From the NCBI RefSeq assembly GCF_013348785.1, contig NZ_CP054691.1, positions 3,410,001-3,474,000 of the forward strand: a DNA stretch of 64,000 nt. Direction: 5' to 3'. A program made the position numbers and the translations under genes. Shown here piece by piece: positions 53,901 through 63,011 of the stretch. How positions within the stretch are numbered: the first letter of the stretch is position 1; the number at the start of each line of letters is the position of its first letter. Source of the stretch: Gordonia sp. X0973. Its GTDB lineage: Bacteria; Actinomycetota; Actinomycetes; Mycobacteriales; Mycobacteriaceae. The notes under the pieces are model-generated. The model did no database searches. It was not told where the DNA came from and saw only the letters and a program-made list of their open reading frames with translations.

Positions 53901-54363
53901 CACCGCAGCACTGGTGCTCCCCGTCGGGATACTGGAGACCGACCTACCCGCGACCGCGCCCATCCACGCGAAGGAGACCAAAGAGGTCGAACGCCGCGGT
54001 GTCGACTTGGTGATGGCCCGTGAACGTGAACTCGGACGCAAGCCCGTCGAGCAGGCCTTCAACAATCCCGGTTTCGACATCCTCTCCACAGACGCCAAAG
54101 GCGACACCTACCGCATCGAGGTCAAAGCGCGTATCGAAGGAGCGACCGACTTCTTCGTCACCCACAACGAGGTGATGGTTGGTAAGAACGCCGCCCCGCG
54201 TTACCGCCTCGCTCTCGTCCGCGTCGACCCGCGTGGCGCCCAGCACGACGAGGTCCGCTACCTCGACAACCCATTCGCCACCACCGACCTCGGTGACTTC
54301 AACGCCACCGGCATCCGAGGCGATTGGTCCAAGCAGTGGGCAAAAGGGAAGGCGCCGTTTTGA
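50953..54363 (+). CDS. SNF2/DEAD-like helicase with DUF3883 C-terminal domain
   Basis: 1,136 residues from GTG 50953 with GGAGGT upstream. The helicase core has LLADDPGAGKTIMAGLYIKEL (motif I), LIIVDEAHRMG (II), LLLMTATPHSGK (III), FIIFTEHRDTLDYLQ (IV), LIATDAAGEGLNLQAA (V) and RIEQRFGRIHRIGQ (VI). The C-terminal DUF3883 domain (NNPGFDILSTDAKGDTYRIEVKAR) resembles a nuclease-like fold with PD...ExK-like residues. Helicases of this make-up are common in DISARM and related phage-defence loci, where a methylase follows. Here no methylase follows; the next gene is cut by an insertion sequence. The position behind the Tn7-like genes suggests cargo. Confidence 0.88.
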   Translation: MQLEELKPGLRVEGLIPAEVITVIAAQWHGTDALALTYQNGSGGLGQQVVFRKDQDNLSVATSGSRAFDATASDFKLVAEAQRISLAGLFDPMLAVATSDVQPLPHQIRAVYGELLPRTPLRFLLADDPGAGKTIMAGLYIKELLLRDDVKQCLIIAPGGLVEQWQDELFFKFGLRFDLLTNQLIDANINLNVFETNPLVIARMDQLSRNEALQAQLKETEWDLIIVDEAHRMGAHYFGGKLEKTKRFLLGELLGQITRHLLLMTATPHSGKEEDFQLFLTLLDRDRFEGKQKKSVDVTGIMRRMVKEDLLTFEGKKLFPERIAETVPYELTEREKGLYEDVTRYVREGMNRADRLGGKRKNTVGFALTVLQRRLASSPEAIYKSLVRRTERLERKKTEILNGTYKEPDDVIGSGDFDEDEYNAEELEQLEEDVMDAATAAQTVEELNAELVELADLIATAKKVREAGTDRKWTELSTILQDNALVTDSNGWPRKFIIFTEHRDTLDYLQSKIGSLLGKPDSVKAIHGGVRRGERRVITEEFTKNRDVQILIATDAAGEGLNLQAAHLMVNYDLPWNPNRIEQRFGRIHRIGQEEVCRLWNLVASNTREGEVFTRLLEKLDQMRQTYGGKVFDVLGEAFTETPLRNLLLDAIQHGERPDVKAKMHEVIDASVGDGLKDLLDERALASENLAEADLHALRAAMDEARARRLQPHYIEMAFKAAFARLGGRIVRREQGRYEIANVPQQIRAAGTGPIATKYDRVTFDLGKVHADELSRADLLAPDHPLHDAVMDESVRQFGGSLNRGTILVSSTLEETHLLVGVIEEVADATGESVARRFGYAYVDSFGTVTPAGPAPYLDCVAAPENAVTDTARTLPWLAGAEDKTTSWIIANQLPDYLDDVQPRRLAELSKARDLVIKRLEGERDRLILDAAVAAEKERAGEKPKESSESLNRKAVELDARLRKRLALLDHQQLMSTKPPRIVTAALVLPVGILETDLPATAPIHAKETKEVERRGVDLVMARERELGRKPVEQAFNNPGFDILSTDAKGDTYRIEVKARIEGATDFFVTHNEVMVGKNAAPRYRLALVRVDPRGAQHDEVRYLDNPFATTDLGDFNATGIRGDWSKQWAKGKAPF

Positions 54364-54764
54364 TGGCATCCAAGTCCTCCCGAAAACGGCGGAACAAGAA
54401 GCGCCGCCAGGACGCTACTAAAGCCGGGCACGCCGACCAACACGTTCAGGTAGTGCTGGAGCGCGCCTTCGATACTGCTGGGTTGCTTTCAGACGTCTCG
54501 AAAGCGACCGACCCTGCAGCGGAGGTTGAGCGGCGCATCGATGATGCGGCGACGCAGTTCGTCGAGGGGTTCGCTGGCTACGACCCTCTGGGAACGCTTG
54601 AGGCCATTCGCATGATGACGTTGCCGTTCGCCCCGGCGGGCGTCTCGCCGCCCGCCAGCGCGCAGAGCGGCCCCGCTGTCGCAGAGGTCTTGGCCGTTGT
54701 GCTCCGGTGTGCGGAGTCAGAGATGGATTCCGGTGTCGAACCCAAGCGGGTCGATCAAGACTGA
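54363..54764 (+). pseudogene. Gene of unknown function truncated by IS3
   Basis: 133 residues from ATG 54363 (MASKSSRKRRNKKRRQDATK), which overlaps the helicase stop as TGATG. A highly basic start precedes a helical portion (DPAAEVERRIDDAATQFVEG). The open frame ends at TGA 54762-54764, which is the first three bases of the IS3 element inverted repeat. So the true 3' part is missing. I do not recognise the family. Probably part of the helicase system. Confidence 0.75.
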
Positions 54765-54779
54765 ATCGCCCCGGGTTTG

Positions 54780-56026
<1,247 letters not shown>

Positions 56027-56328
56027 GCTCCTCATCCTCCCGTGGATTCAGAGCCTCCACCAGACCCGGGGCGATTCACCCTTCAGCAGTACCCACCCCA
56101 GCCCTGCCGCCAAGCCCCGAATTGATCTACCAACCCTTCGCCGAAGGTACCCCGGAGGCGGGCACCGTGGCGCCGACCTTCCTGCCGGGTCGGGGTGTCG
56201 AACAGGTGAATTGCACGACTAGCCCGGCGGACACTCCTCGACTTTCGCTATTATCAGTAGCACTTCGTGCGAACCAAGATCGCCAGGCGCCCGAGAGCAG
56301 TCTCGGGGATGGGAGTGTGGGTGCGGTG

Positions 56329-56952
56329 ATGGCGGCCAGGCGCGACGCGGGTCCTCGGTCCAAGGACGTGATGGATGACAAAGACCCGCGTTTGGTTCGT
56401 TCACGCAACCGGTTGGTTGATGCGGCATCTGCCCTGTTGAAGACCGGCGGGGTTGATGCAGTCGCGGTCGGGGCGGTCTCCCGGATGTCGCGGGTGGCTC
56501 GAACGACGTTTTACCGGCATTTCGACGGCACCACCGATTTGTTGGCTGCGGCGTTCGAACGATTGTTGCCCCACGCCGACGTCCCTGACGCGCACGGACC
56601 AATCCGCGACAGTTTGGTGCGGTTGGTCCGTGCTCAGGCTGCGTTGATCGAGCAGGCGCCACTGCAATTGACCGCCTTGGCGTGGCTGGCGATGGTGCCG
56701 GAGGAGCCCGGGGAGCAGCAGAACACCCTCGCGCCGCTGCGCGCTCGTGTCATCGCGCAGTACCGGGAACCGTTCGATCAGGTGTTGCAGAGCGCCGCCG
56801 CCCAGAAGGAACTCGACGAGTTCGATCCCGGCGTGGCCATCACCCAGCTCGTGGGCCCGCTGGTCTTCGCGCGGCTGTCCGGCCTTCGCTCGATGAGTGG
56901 CGCGGACTGCGAACAGCTTGTCGACGACTTTCTCGCCGCCCACCGCCGCTGA
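56329..56952 (+). CDS. TetR-family regulator of the adjacent exporter
   Basis: 207 residues from ATG 56329 (MAARRDAGPRSKDVMDDKDP). The TetR helix-turn-helix is LVDAASALLKTGGVDAVAVGAVSRMSRVARTTFYRHFDGTTDLL. The remaining domain is ligand-binding. It is followed after 121 bp by an MMPL transporter, with a palindrome in between, so it likely represses that gene. The upstream stretch 56079-56328 holds no clear gene. Longer starts to 56017 would run into the IS element. Confidence 0.88.
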   Translation: MAARRDAGPRSKDVMDDKDPRLVRSRNRLVDAASALLKTGGVDAVAVGAVSRMSRVARTTFYRHFDGTTDLLAAAFERLLPHADVPDAHGPIRDSLVRLVRAQAALIEQAPLQLTALAWLAMVPEEPGEQQNTLAPLRARVIAQYREPFDQVLQSAAAQKELDEFDPGVAITQLVGPLVFARLSGLRSMSGADCEQLVDDFLAAHRR

Positions 56953-56990
56953 TCCGATAGTCCCGCGTCGCCGAACAATCCATTCCTTTC

Positions 56991-57005
56991 GCTACATGCT
57001 GTAGC
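56991..57005. promoter_or_regulatory. Palindromic operator candidate between TetR and MMPL genes
   Basis: GCTACATGCTGTAGC is a perfect 6-bp inverted repeat with a 3-bp spacer (GCTACA-TGC-TGTAGC), centred about 75 bp before the MMPL start. It is the right size and place for a TetR-family dimer. Confidence 0.65.
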
Positions 57006-57073
57006 GTAGTGATACCGATTGATTCATTTGTCGAAGGGTGTGCGATGCCAACGCAGCGATGGATGCGTGAGCA

Positions 57074-60000
57074 GTGGTGAAGCTTCGGCGATCGACCGGT
57101 CGCGGTGAGTACAGCCGGTCGCTGGGGCAGGTGGGACGCTTCGTCTTGTCGCACAAAGCGCTGGTAGCGGGCGTCTGGGTGGCTGTTGCCGTGGTGTTGG
57201 CTGTGCTGTTTCCCCAGTTGGAAACAGTTGTGCGCCAGCAATCGGTGGACCCAATTCCTAAGGGCGTGCCGTCGTTTCAGGCGCTCGATCGCATGGGCGA
57301 GGCGTTCGACGAAAAGGGCGCGAAGACCACGGTGTTCGTGGCAATGGAAGATCCGGCCGGACTCACCGAGCCCGCCCGCCAACGCTATGACGACCTCGTG
57401 GTCCGGCTCCGCGCCGACCGCGATGATGTGCAGGCCGTACGCGACCTGCTCGCCGACCCGATCACTGCCCGACAAGCGCTCAGCGAAGACGGCAAAGCCT
57501 GGTACTTGCCCGTCGGGGTCAGCGGCAGCCTCGGCGGGCCGACGGCGGCCCACGCTGTGGAATCGATCCGCGAGACCGCAGCAGAGGTCTTTACCGGCAC
57601 CAGCACGACAGTCCACGTGACCGGACCAACAGCGACCTTCAGCGACCAAATCGTCACCGCTGAAAAGGATCTGGTGGTCATCACCATCGCCACCGTCGTG
57701 CTGATCGCCATAATCTTGCTGATCGTCTATCGGTCGGTGTTCACTGCGTTGCTACCGCTTCTGGTCATCGGTATCAGTCTCGCCGTAGCCCGCGGAGTCA
57801 TGTCTGCGTTAGGCGAACTGGGCATGCCAGTCTCGCAATTCACCGTTGCGTTCATGACCGTCATCTTGCTCGGCGCCGGTGTGGACTATTCGGTCTTTGT
57901 GATCAGCAGATACCACGAAAGGCTGCGCCAAGGCGCCGCCGCGTCCGACGCTCTCATCGATGCCACCGCCACCATCGGACGGGTGATCCTTGCGTCGGCA
58001 AGCACTGTTGCTCTCGCGTTCTTAGCCATGGTCTTCGGGCAGCTCAGCGTCTTCGCCACCCTCGGCCCCGCCTGCGCAGTGGCGATCCTCATCGGATTCC
58101 TCGCCACCGTCACGTTGTTGCCGCCAGTGCTGCTGTGGGCTGCGCGATGGGGGTGGGGTGCCCCGCGCAAAGACCTCACGCGGCGCTACTGGAACCGCAT
58201 CGCGGTCCTCGTCGTACGCCGCCCGGCGCCGTTGCTGGCCGTCAGCCTCGTCGGATTGACGATCCTGAGCGTCACCGCGCTGGGCATTCAGATCACCTAC
58301 GACGACCGAGACGGTCAACCCACAACCACCGACAGCAACGAAGGTTACGCACTGCTCAACCGGCACTTCCCGCAAGACATCACCATCGCGGAATTTGTCG
58401 TCGTGGATTCGCCCACCGATCTGAGAACAACCAACGGACTTGCCGACCTTGATCAGATGGCAGCTCGGATTGCGCAGATCCCCGGCGTCACCCGTGTGGT
58501 CGGTGTCACTCGCCCGACCGGAGCCAAACTCGAACAAGCCCAACTCTCCTGGCAGAACGGGCAGATCGGCGATCGGGTGGCCGGCTCAGTGGGTGAGGGC
58601 CAAGCCCGCAAAGGTGACCTCGAACAATTGCGTTCTGGTGCAGACCAACTCGCCGACGGCCTCGAACAACTCGACATACAGATCCGCACCAATCTCACCC
58701 CACTGGCTGGCATTCTTAACCAAGTCACCACCATCGGGGCCGAAATAGGTCAATACCAACCACTTCTACAAACACTGACCGCCGCCGCACCCCAACTCGA
58801 CCAAGCCGCGCAGAACGCCCCTCAGCTAGCAGCCCTGGCCGAACAGTCATCAGCCGCCATAGCCACAATCACCTCAGTGCTCCCGTTACTGGATAACTCA
58901 GCGCTGTGCACTCAACTACCCCAATGCAGCACCCTGCGCCAACAAGCCCGCGATCTCGCCGCACTCCGCGACAGCGGGTTCTTCACCCAGATCACGACAC
59001 TGTCCACCCAGCTCGCGCAGATGGACACCCCCCTCACCGCGGTCACCAACCAACTCAACGCCACCGTCGCCACCCTCGAGACCACGCTGGGAACCATCGG
59101 GGCCCAAGACCTGCCAACCAAACTCGCCCAACTGCAGACCGGGGTCTCCCAACTCGCCGCCGGCTCGCGAACACTCGCCGAAGGCGTATCTGCACTCGTC
59201 GACAGCAACCTTCAACAACTCGCCGGCATGGCCACGCTCGCCGCCCAACTACAGACCACCGCGCGCGAAACCCGCGGCTCGGACTCGGCCACCGGCTTCT
59301 ACTTACCCAAAGATGCTTTCGCTGACCAGCAATTCGCCGACGTTGCGCGCCAATTCATCTCCCCGGACGGACACACCGTGCGCTACGCCGTCCAGACAAG
59401 CTTCGACCCCTACAGCGCGGACGCCATGCGCCTGGCCAGCACCATCGCCACCGTCGCCAACGACGCAAAACCCAACACCACCCTGACCGACTCCACCGTC
59501 TCCGTCGCCGGCTTCCCCGCTATCAACGCCGACCTGCAACGACTGCTCACCAACGACTTCCGCCTCCTGGCCCTGGCCACCCTGGCCATCGTCGGCATCA
59601 TCCTGATCATCCTGCTGCGCTCACTGGTCGCACCCATCTACCTACTCGGCACCGTCGTACTCAACTACACCGCAGCATTGGGCATAGGCGTCCTGATCTT
59701 TCAGCACATACTCCACACCGACATCGCTTGGCCTGTGCCCCTATTAGCGTTCATCGTCCTGGTAGCCGTCGGCGCCGACTACAACATGCTGCTGGTCTCA
59801 CGATTGCGCGAAGAATCACATCACAACGTCCGAGTCGGAGTGCTCCGCACCGTCACCAACACCGGCTCAGTTATCACCTCAGCAGGCCTCATCTTCGCCG
59901 CCAGCATGTTCGGCCTCATCGCCGGTTCCATCGGCATCATGACCCAAGTCGGACTCATCATCGGCGTAGGCCTTCTCATCGACACCTTCATCGTCCGCAC

Positions 60001-60115
60001 CATCGTGGTACCAGCCATCGCCACACTCCTCGGCAACGCAAGCTGGTGGCCCCAAAAGCCAACGACCCCTCCCACCCAACGCCGCCACCGACCCCACCCC
60101 GCAAAGCAAACATAA
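57074..60115 (+). CDS. MMPL/RND-family membrane transporter
   Basis: 1,013 residues from GTG 57074. First membrane helix near 30-52 (LVAGVWVAVAVVLAVLFPQL), an external loop (to about 195), a block of five helices with GAGVDYSVFVISRYHERLRQG (the conserved Asp-Tyr pair for proton relay in GxDY), a second very long loop of Gln-rich coiled character (residues 470-760), and the second block with VGADYNMLLVSRLREE. RND exporters of this kind move lipids, siderophores or drugs. The paired upstream TetR gene suggests inducible export. The second loop is rich in heptad Leu/Ala/Gln repeats. The pair is bracketed by IS3 sequences. Confidence 0.9.
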   Translation: MVKLRRSTGRGEYSRSLGQVGRFVLSHKALVAGVWVAVAVVLAVLFPQLETVVRQQSVDPIPKGVPSFQALDRMGEAFDEKGAKTTVFVAMEDPAGLTEPARQRYDDLVVRLRADRDDVQAVRDLLADPITARQALSEDGKAWYLPVGVSGSLGGPTAAHAVESIRETAAEVFTGTSTTVHVTGPTATFSDQIVTAEKDLVVITIATVVLIAIILLIVYRSVFTALLPLLVIGISLAVARGVMSALGELGMPVSQFTVAFMTVILLGAGVDYSVFVISRYHERLRQGAAASDALIDATATIGRVILASASTVALAFLAMVFGQLSVFATLGPACAVAILIGFLATVTLLPPVLLWAARWGWGAPRKDLTRRYWNRIAVLVVRRPAPLLAVSLVGLTILSVTALGIQITYDDRDGQPTTTDSNEGYALLNRHFPQDITIAEFVVVDSPTDLRTTNGLADLDQMAARIAQIPGVTRVVGVTRPTGAKLEQAQLSWQNGQIGDRVAGSVGEGQARKGDLEQLRSGADQLADGLEQLDIQIRTNLTPLAGILNQVTTIGAEIGQYQPLLQTLTAAAPQLDQAAQNAPQLAALAEQSSAAIATITSVLPLLDNSALCTQLPQCSTLRQQARDLAALRDSGFFTQITTLSTQLAQMDTPLTAVTNQLNATVATLETTLGTIGAQDLPTKLAQLQTGVSQLAAGSRTLAEGVSALVDSNLQQLAGMATLAAQLQTTARETRGSDSATGFYLPKDAFADQQFADVARQFISPDGHTVRYAVQTSFDPYSADAMRLASTIATVANDAKPNTTLTDSTVSVAGFPAINADLQRLLTNDFRLLALATLAIVGIILIILLRSLVAPIYLLGTVVLNYTAALGIGVLIFQHILHTDIAWPVPLLAFIVLVAVGADYNMLLVSRLREESHHNVRVGVLRTVTNTGSVITSAGLIFAASMFGLIAGSIGIMTQVGLIIGVGLLIDTFIVRTIVVPAIATLLGNASWWPQKPTTPPTQRRHRPHPAKQT

Positions 60116-60155
60116 AGCCGGGGGACTGCTGCACGACCAGGTGACAGTTTCGGTG

Positions 60156-61037
60156 TCATGCCGCTGAGGCGGCTGTGTTGATGATCGTCTCGTATTCGAT
60201 CGGGGTCAACCGGCCGAGGCGGGCCTGACGACGGCGTCGGTGGTAGGTCCGTTCGATCCAGGTGACGATCGCGATCCGCAACTGCTCGCGGGTGCTCCAG
60301 CGGTGCCGGTCCAGGACGTCCTTCTGGAGGAGCGCGAAGAACGATTCCATCGCTGCGTTGTCGCCGGCGGCACCGACTCTGCCCATGGACCCAACCAGGC
60401 CGTGTCGGTTGAGCGCGGACACGAACTTCCGCGACCGGAATTGAGAGCCCCTGTCCGAATGGACAATACAACCCGAAACATCGTCCTCTCGGCGGGCAAC
60501 AGCGTTGTCCAGAGCGGTCACGGCGAGACGGGACTTCATCCTGGAGTCGATGCTGTAGCCGACGATCCGCCCCGAGCAGGCGTCTTTGATCGCGCAGAGG
60601 TAGAGCTTGCCCTCGTCGGTCCAATGCTCGGTGATATCAGTGAGCCACACTTGGTCCGGTGTGTCGGCGGTGAAGTCGCGTTCGACCAGGTCGTCGTGCA
60701 CAGGCGGGCCCGGCTTCTTACCGTTCTTCCCACGTTTCTTGCCGAAGCTCGACCACCACTGGTTGGCCGAGCAGATCCGCCATGCCGTCCGCCCGCTCAT
60801 CGGCTGACCAGCAGCTTCGGCTTCATCGGCGAGGAAGCGGTACCCGAATTCCGGGTCATCACGATGCGCGTCGAACAGGGCGTTCGCCCGCTCCGCTTCG
60901 ACCCAGTCTGCCGCGGTGACCGCGTCCCTGAGCCACCGGTAGTAGGGCTGTCTGGAGAGCTTGAGTACCCGGCACGTCACCGTGACGGGGATTCCGTCGG
61001 CGGCGAGCTCTTTCACGAGCGGGTAGAGCCTTTTCCC
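60156..61037 (-). CDS. IS3-family transposase OrfB (second element)
   Basis: About 293 residues in the -1 frame from the slippery site; the frame itself is open to 61196. DDE core: VWLTDITEHWTDEGKLYLCA (Asp), VHSDRGSQFRSRKFV (Asp) and DNAAMESFFALLQKDVL (Glu). HTH-like entry VLKLSRQPYYRWLRDA. Complete, probably made as OrfAB by frameshift. Confidence 0.92.
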   Translation of the reverse strand, partial: GKRLYPLVKELAADGIPVTVTCRVLKLSRQPYYRWLRDAVTAADWVEAERANALFDAHRDDPEFGYRFLADEAEAAGQPMSGRTAWRICSANQWWSSFGKKRGKNGKKPGPPVHDDLVERDFTADTPDQVWLTDITEHWTDEGKLYLCAIKDACSGRIVGYSIDSRMKSRLAVTALDNAVARREDDVSGCIVHSDRGSQFRSRKFVSALNRHGLVGSMGRVGAAGDNAAMESFFALLQKDVLDRHRWSTREQLRIAIVTWIERTYHRRRRQARLGRLTPIEYETIINTAASAA

Positions 61038-61330
61038 GGAAGGTTCGCCTGCGACAGATATGCCGCAGCCCGTCGCAGGACCTCGTTCTCCTGCTCCAAC
61101 AACCGATTCCGCTTCCGAAGCTCTCTCAGTTCGGCAGATTCGGTCGACGTTGTTCCAGGCTTGTGTCCGTCGTCGATGGCGACGCGGCGCATCCACTTGG
61201 CCAGGGTCATCTCATGGATCCCGAAGTCTTTCGCGACCTGCGCGAGTGTCACGCCAGGTTCACGGTCTCGGGCTACCCGGACCACATCGTCGCGGAACTC
61301 CTGCGGATAAGGCTTAGGCACGATAGTCAT
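61013..61330 (-). CDS. IS3-family OrfA with G GGA AAA slippery site
   Basis: 105 residues from ATG 61330 (MTIVPKPYPQEFRDDVVRVA). HTH around VTLAQVAKDFGIHEMTLAKWMRRV and a coiled region ELRELRKRNRLLEQENEVLRRA. The zero frame reads CCG GGA AAA at 61039-61031, so G GGA AAA (61037-61031) is a canonical -1 slippery heptamer; after slippage the next codon is AGG and the OrfB frame (GKRLYPLVKEL) follows exactly. Confidence 0.92.
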   Translation of the reverse strand: MTIVPKPYPQEFRDDVVRVARDREPGVTLAQVAKDFGIHEMTLAKWMRRVAIDDGHKPGTTSTESAELRELRKRNRLLEQENEVLRRAAAYLSQANLPGKGSTRS

Positions 61331-61385
61331 CCTTCCAGGCCCACCCTCGGGCAAGCCAGATCAGATGTCACCTATACGTGCAGCA

Positions 61386-61708
61386 GTCCCGTTAGCCCGC
61401 TTCAATTCAGTGTTCTCGCGTCTGAGTCGCTTGAGTTCGGCCGATTCCTCAGTCGTTGTTCCCGGCCGCTGGCCAGCATCGACCTCGGCCCGACGACACC
61501 ACTTGCGGACCGTTTCTGGCGTACCTATCCCGAGTAGCTCAGCGACCTTGCCCATCGCTGCCCACTCCGAGTCATCCTCAGCCCGAATCTCAGCGACCAT
61601 CCGGATCGCCCGCTCACGCATCTCGGCCGGGTACCTCTTCGTCCCACTTCCTGACATGACTCCATCCTTCCCAACGAACAGAGTCTCCGGACACGCCGGG
61701 GCGATTCA
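61386..61708 (-). pseudogene. Remnant of an IS3 element: truncated orfA and one terminal repeat
   Basis: OrfA starts at 61657 (MSGSGTKRYPAEMRERAIRM), keeps its helix-turn-helix (VAELLGIGTPETVRKWCRRA) and most of the coiled helix (RLRRENTELKRAN), and then loses identity where the second IS3 begins. The terminal repeat 61681-61708 (ends CCGGGGCGATTCA) is related to that of the element at 54762-56078 but not identical. OrfB and the other end are absent here. Confidence 0.85.
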
Positions 61709-62145
61709 CGATGAGGATGGGCGCCGGCTGGTGGTGCGTAACGGCTACCACAACCCGCGGGAGGTGATGACCGCCGCCGGTGCGGTTCCGGTGCGGGCAC
61801 CAAGGGTCAACGACAAACGGGTCGACCCTGAAACTGGTGAACGCCAACGGTTCTCGTCGGGGATCATCCCGGCCTGGGCACGTAAAAGCCCCGAGGTCAG
61901 CGCGGTGTTGCCGCTGCTGTACCTGCACGGGTTGTCGTCGGGAGATTTTGGGCCGGCGCTGGAGCAGTTTCTTGGCTCGGGTGCGGGGTTATCGGCGGCC
62001 ACGATCACTCGACTGGCCAGCCAGTGGCAGAAGGAAGCGGCCGCCTTCGACGACCGCGACATCACCAGCGATTATGTCTACCTCTGGGTCGACGGCATCC
62101 ACCTCAAAGTCCGGCTCGAGCAGGAGAAGCTGTGTCTGCTGGTGA
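61709..62145 (+). pseudogene. IS256-family transposase fragment
   Basis: The frame gives DEDGRRLVVRNGYHNPREVM, VPVRAPRVNDKRVD, LLYLHGLSSGDFGPALEQFL and YVYLWVDGIHLKVRLEQEK, the N-terminal half of a Mutator-type transposase including the first Asp of its catalytic triad (WVDGIH). The N-terminus is lost at the IS3 repeat on the left, and the rest at the IS21 end on the right. Inactive. Confidence 0.88.
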
Positions 62146-62210
62146 TGTCAACGGCGGGTGAAATCTGACCCCCTATCGACGTCTGAAACCTGACCCCCTT
62201 TGATGGTTGG

Positions 62211-63011
62211 TTACTGCTGTTCGCCCGGTTCGGGCGAAGTTGTGAGGAGCTCCCGTCGGGAGCGGGTCCGGTACGAGTCACCGCTGAGGGTGAGGACTTC
62301 GGCGTGGTGCACGAGCCGGTCGATCATCGCTGCGGCGACGATGTCGTCGCCGAACACTTCGCCCCACCGGCCGAACGGCATGTTCGAGGTCACCAGGATC
62401 GAGCCCTGCTCGTAACGGTGCGCGATCAACTGAAAGAACAGGTTCGCCTGATCGGCGTCGAACGGTAGGTAGCCGACCTCGTCGATGATCAACAACTTGT
62501 AGCGGCGCAGCCGCTTCAACTCGTGCTCGAGGCGGCCGTCGGTGTGCGCGGCCTGCAGGCGAGCGGCCCACCCGGTCGCGGTGTCGAACGCGACCGGATA
62601 TCCGGCATGGCACGCCTTGATGCCCAGCCCGATCCCCAGATGCGTCTTGCCGACTCCGGGCGGCCCGAGGAGCACGACGTTCTCGGCCTTGGCCACGAAC
62701 GACATCGTCGTCAGATGCGCCAACACGTCTCGTCGCAGCGATGGCTGGTGATCGAGGTTGAAGTCCTCCAACGACTTGACCGCCGGGAAATGGGCGCCGG
62801 CGATCCGCAACCTGGTGCCGGAGGCTTCACGGTCTGCGACCTGCCGTTGCAGGACCGCGGCCAGGTACTCCTCGTGCGACCAGCCCTCCTCGCGGGCTGT
62901 GTCGGCCAGTTGTTCCCACACCCGGCCGATCGTCGGGGTCTTGAGGACCCGAGCCAGATACGCCAACGTCGAGGCCGTCGACGAACCGGCCGCAGATGCC
63001 GTCATGGTCAT
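62211..63011 (-). CDS. istB: IstB-type ATPase helper of IS21
   Basis: 266 residues. Walker A LLGPPGVGKTHLGIGLG, Walker B KLLIIDEVGYLPFD, and HRYEQGSILVTSNMPFGRW are typical of IstB (DnaA/DnaC-like AAA+), which directs target choice. ATG 63011 overlaps the istA stop as ATGA. Complete. Confidence 0.96.
   Translation of the reverse strand: MTMTASAAGSSTASTLAYLARVLKTPTIGRVWEQLADTAREEGWSHEEYLAAVLQRQVADREASGTRLRIAGAHFPAVKSLEDFNLDHQPSLRRDVLAHLTTMSFVAKAENVVLLGPPGVGKTHLGIGLGIKACHAGYPVAFDTATGWAARLQAAHTDGRLEHELKRLRRYKLLIIDEVGYLPFDADQANLFFQLIAHRYEQGSILVTSNMPFGRWGEVFGDDIVAAAMIDRLVHHAEVLTLSGDSYRTRSRRELLTTSPEPGEQQ

Larger units (their letters stand above)
60122..61390 (-). mobile_element. Second IS3-family element, different subgroup
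   Basis: GGGACTGCTGCACG at 60122 is mirrored by CGTGCAGCAGTCCC ending at 61390, and AGGTGACA/TGTCACCT continues the repeat on both sides. Inside are orfA and orfB. No matching target duplication is visible outside. It has landed inside the orfA of an older IS3 copy (61386-61708). Confidence 0.85.

Noticed and set aside
50953..54363. Complete DISARM system
   Set aside because: Only a helicase of similar type is seen. No DNA methylase, DrmA/DrmB-type or phospholipase-D gene follows, so the system cannot be named.
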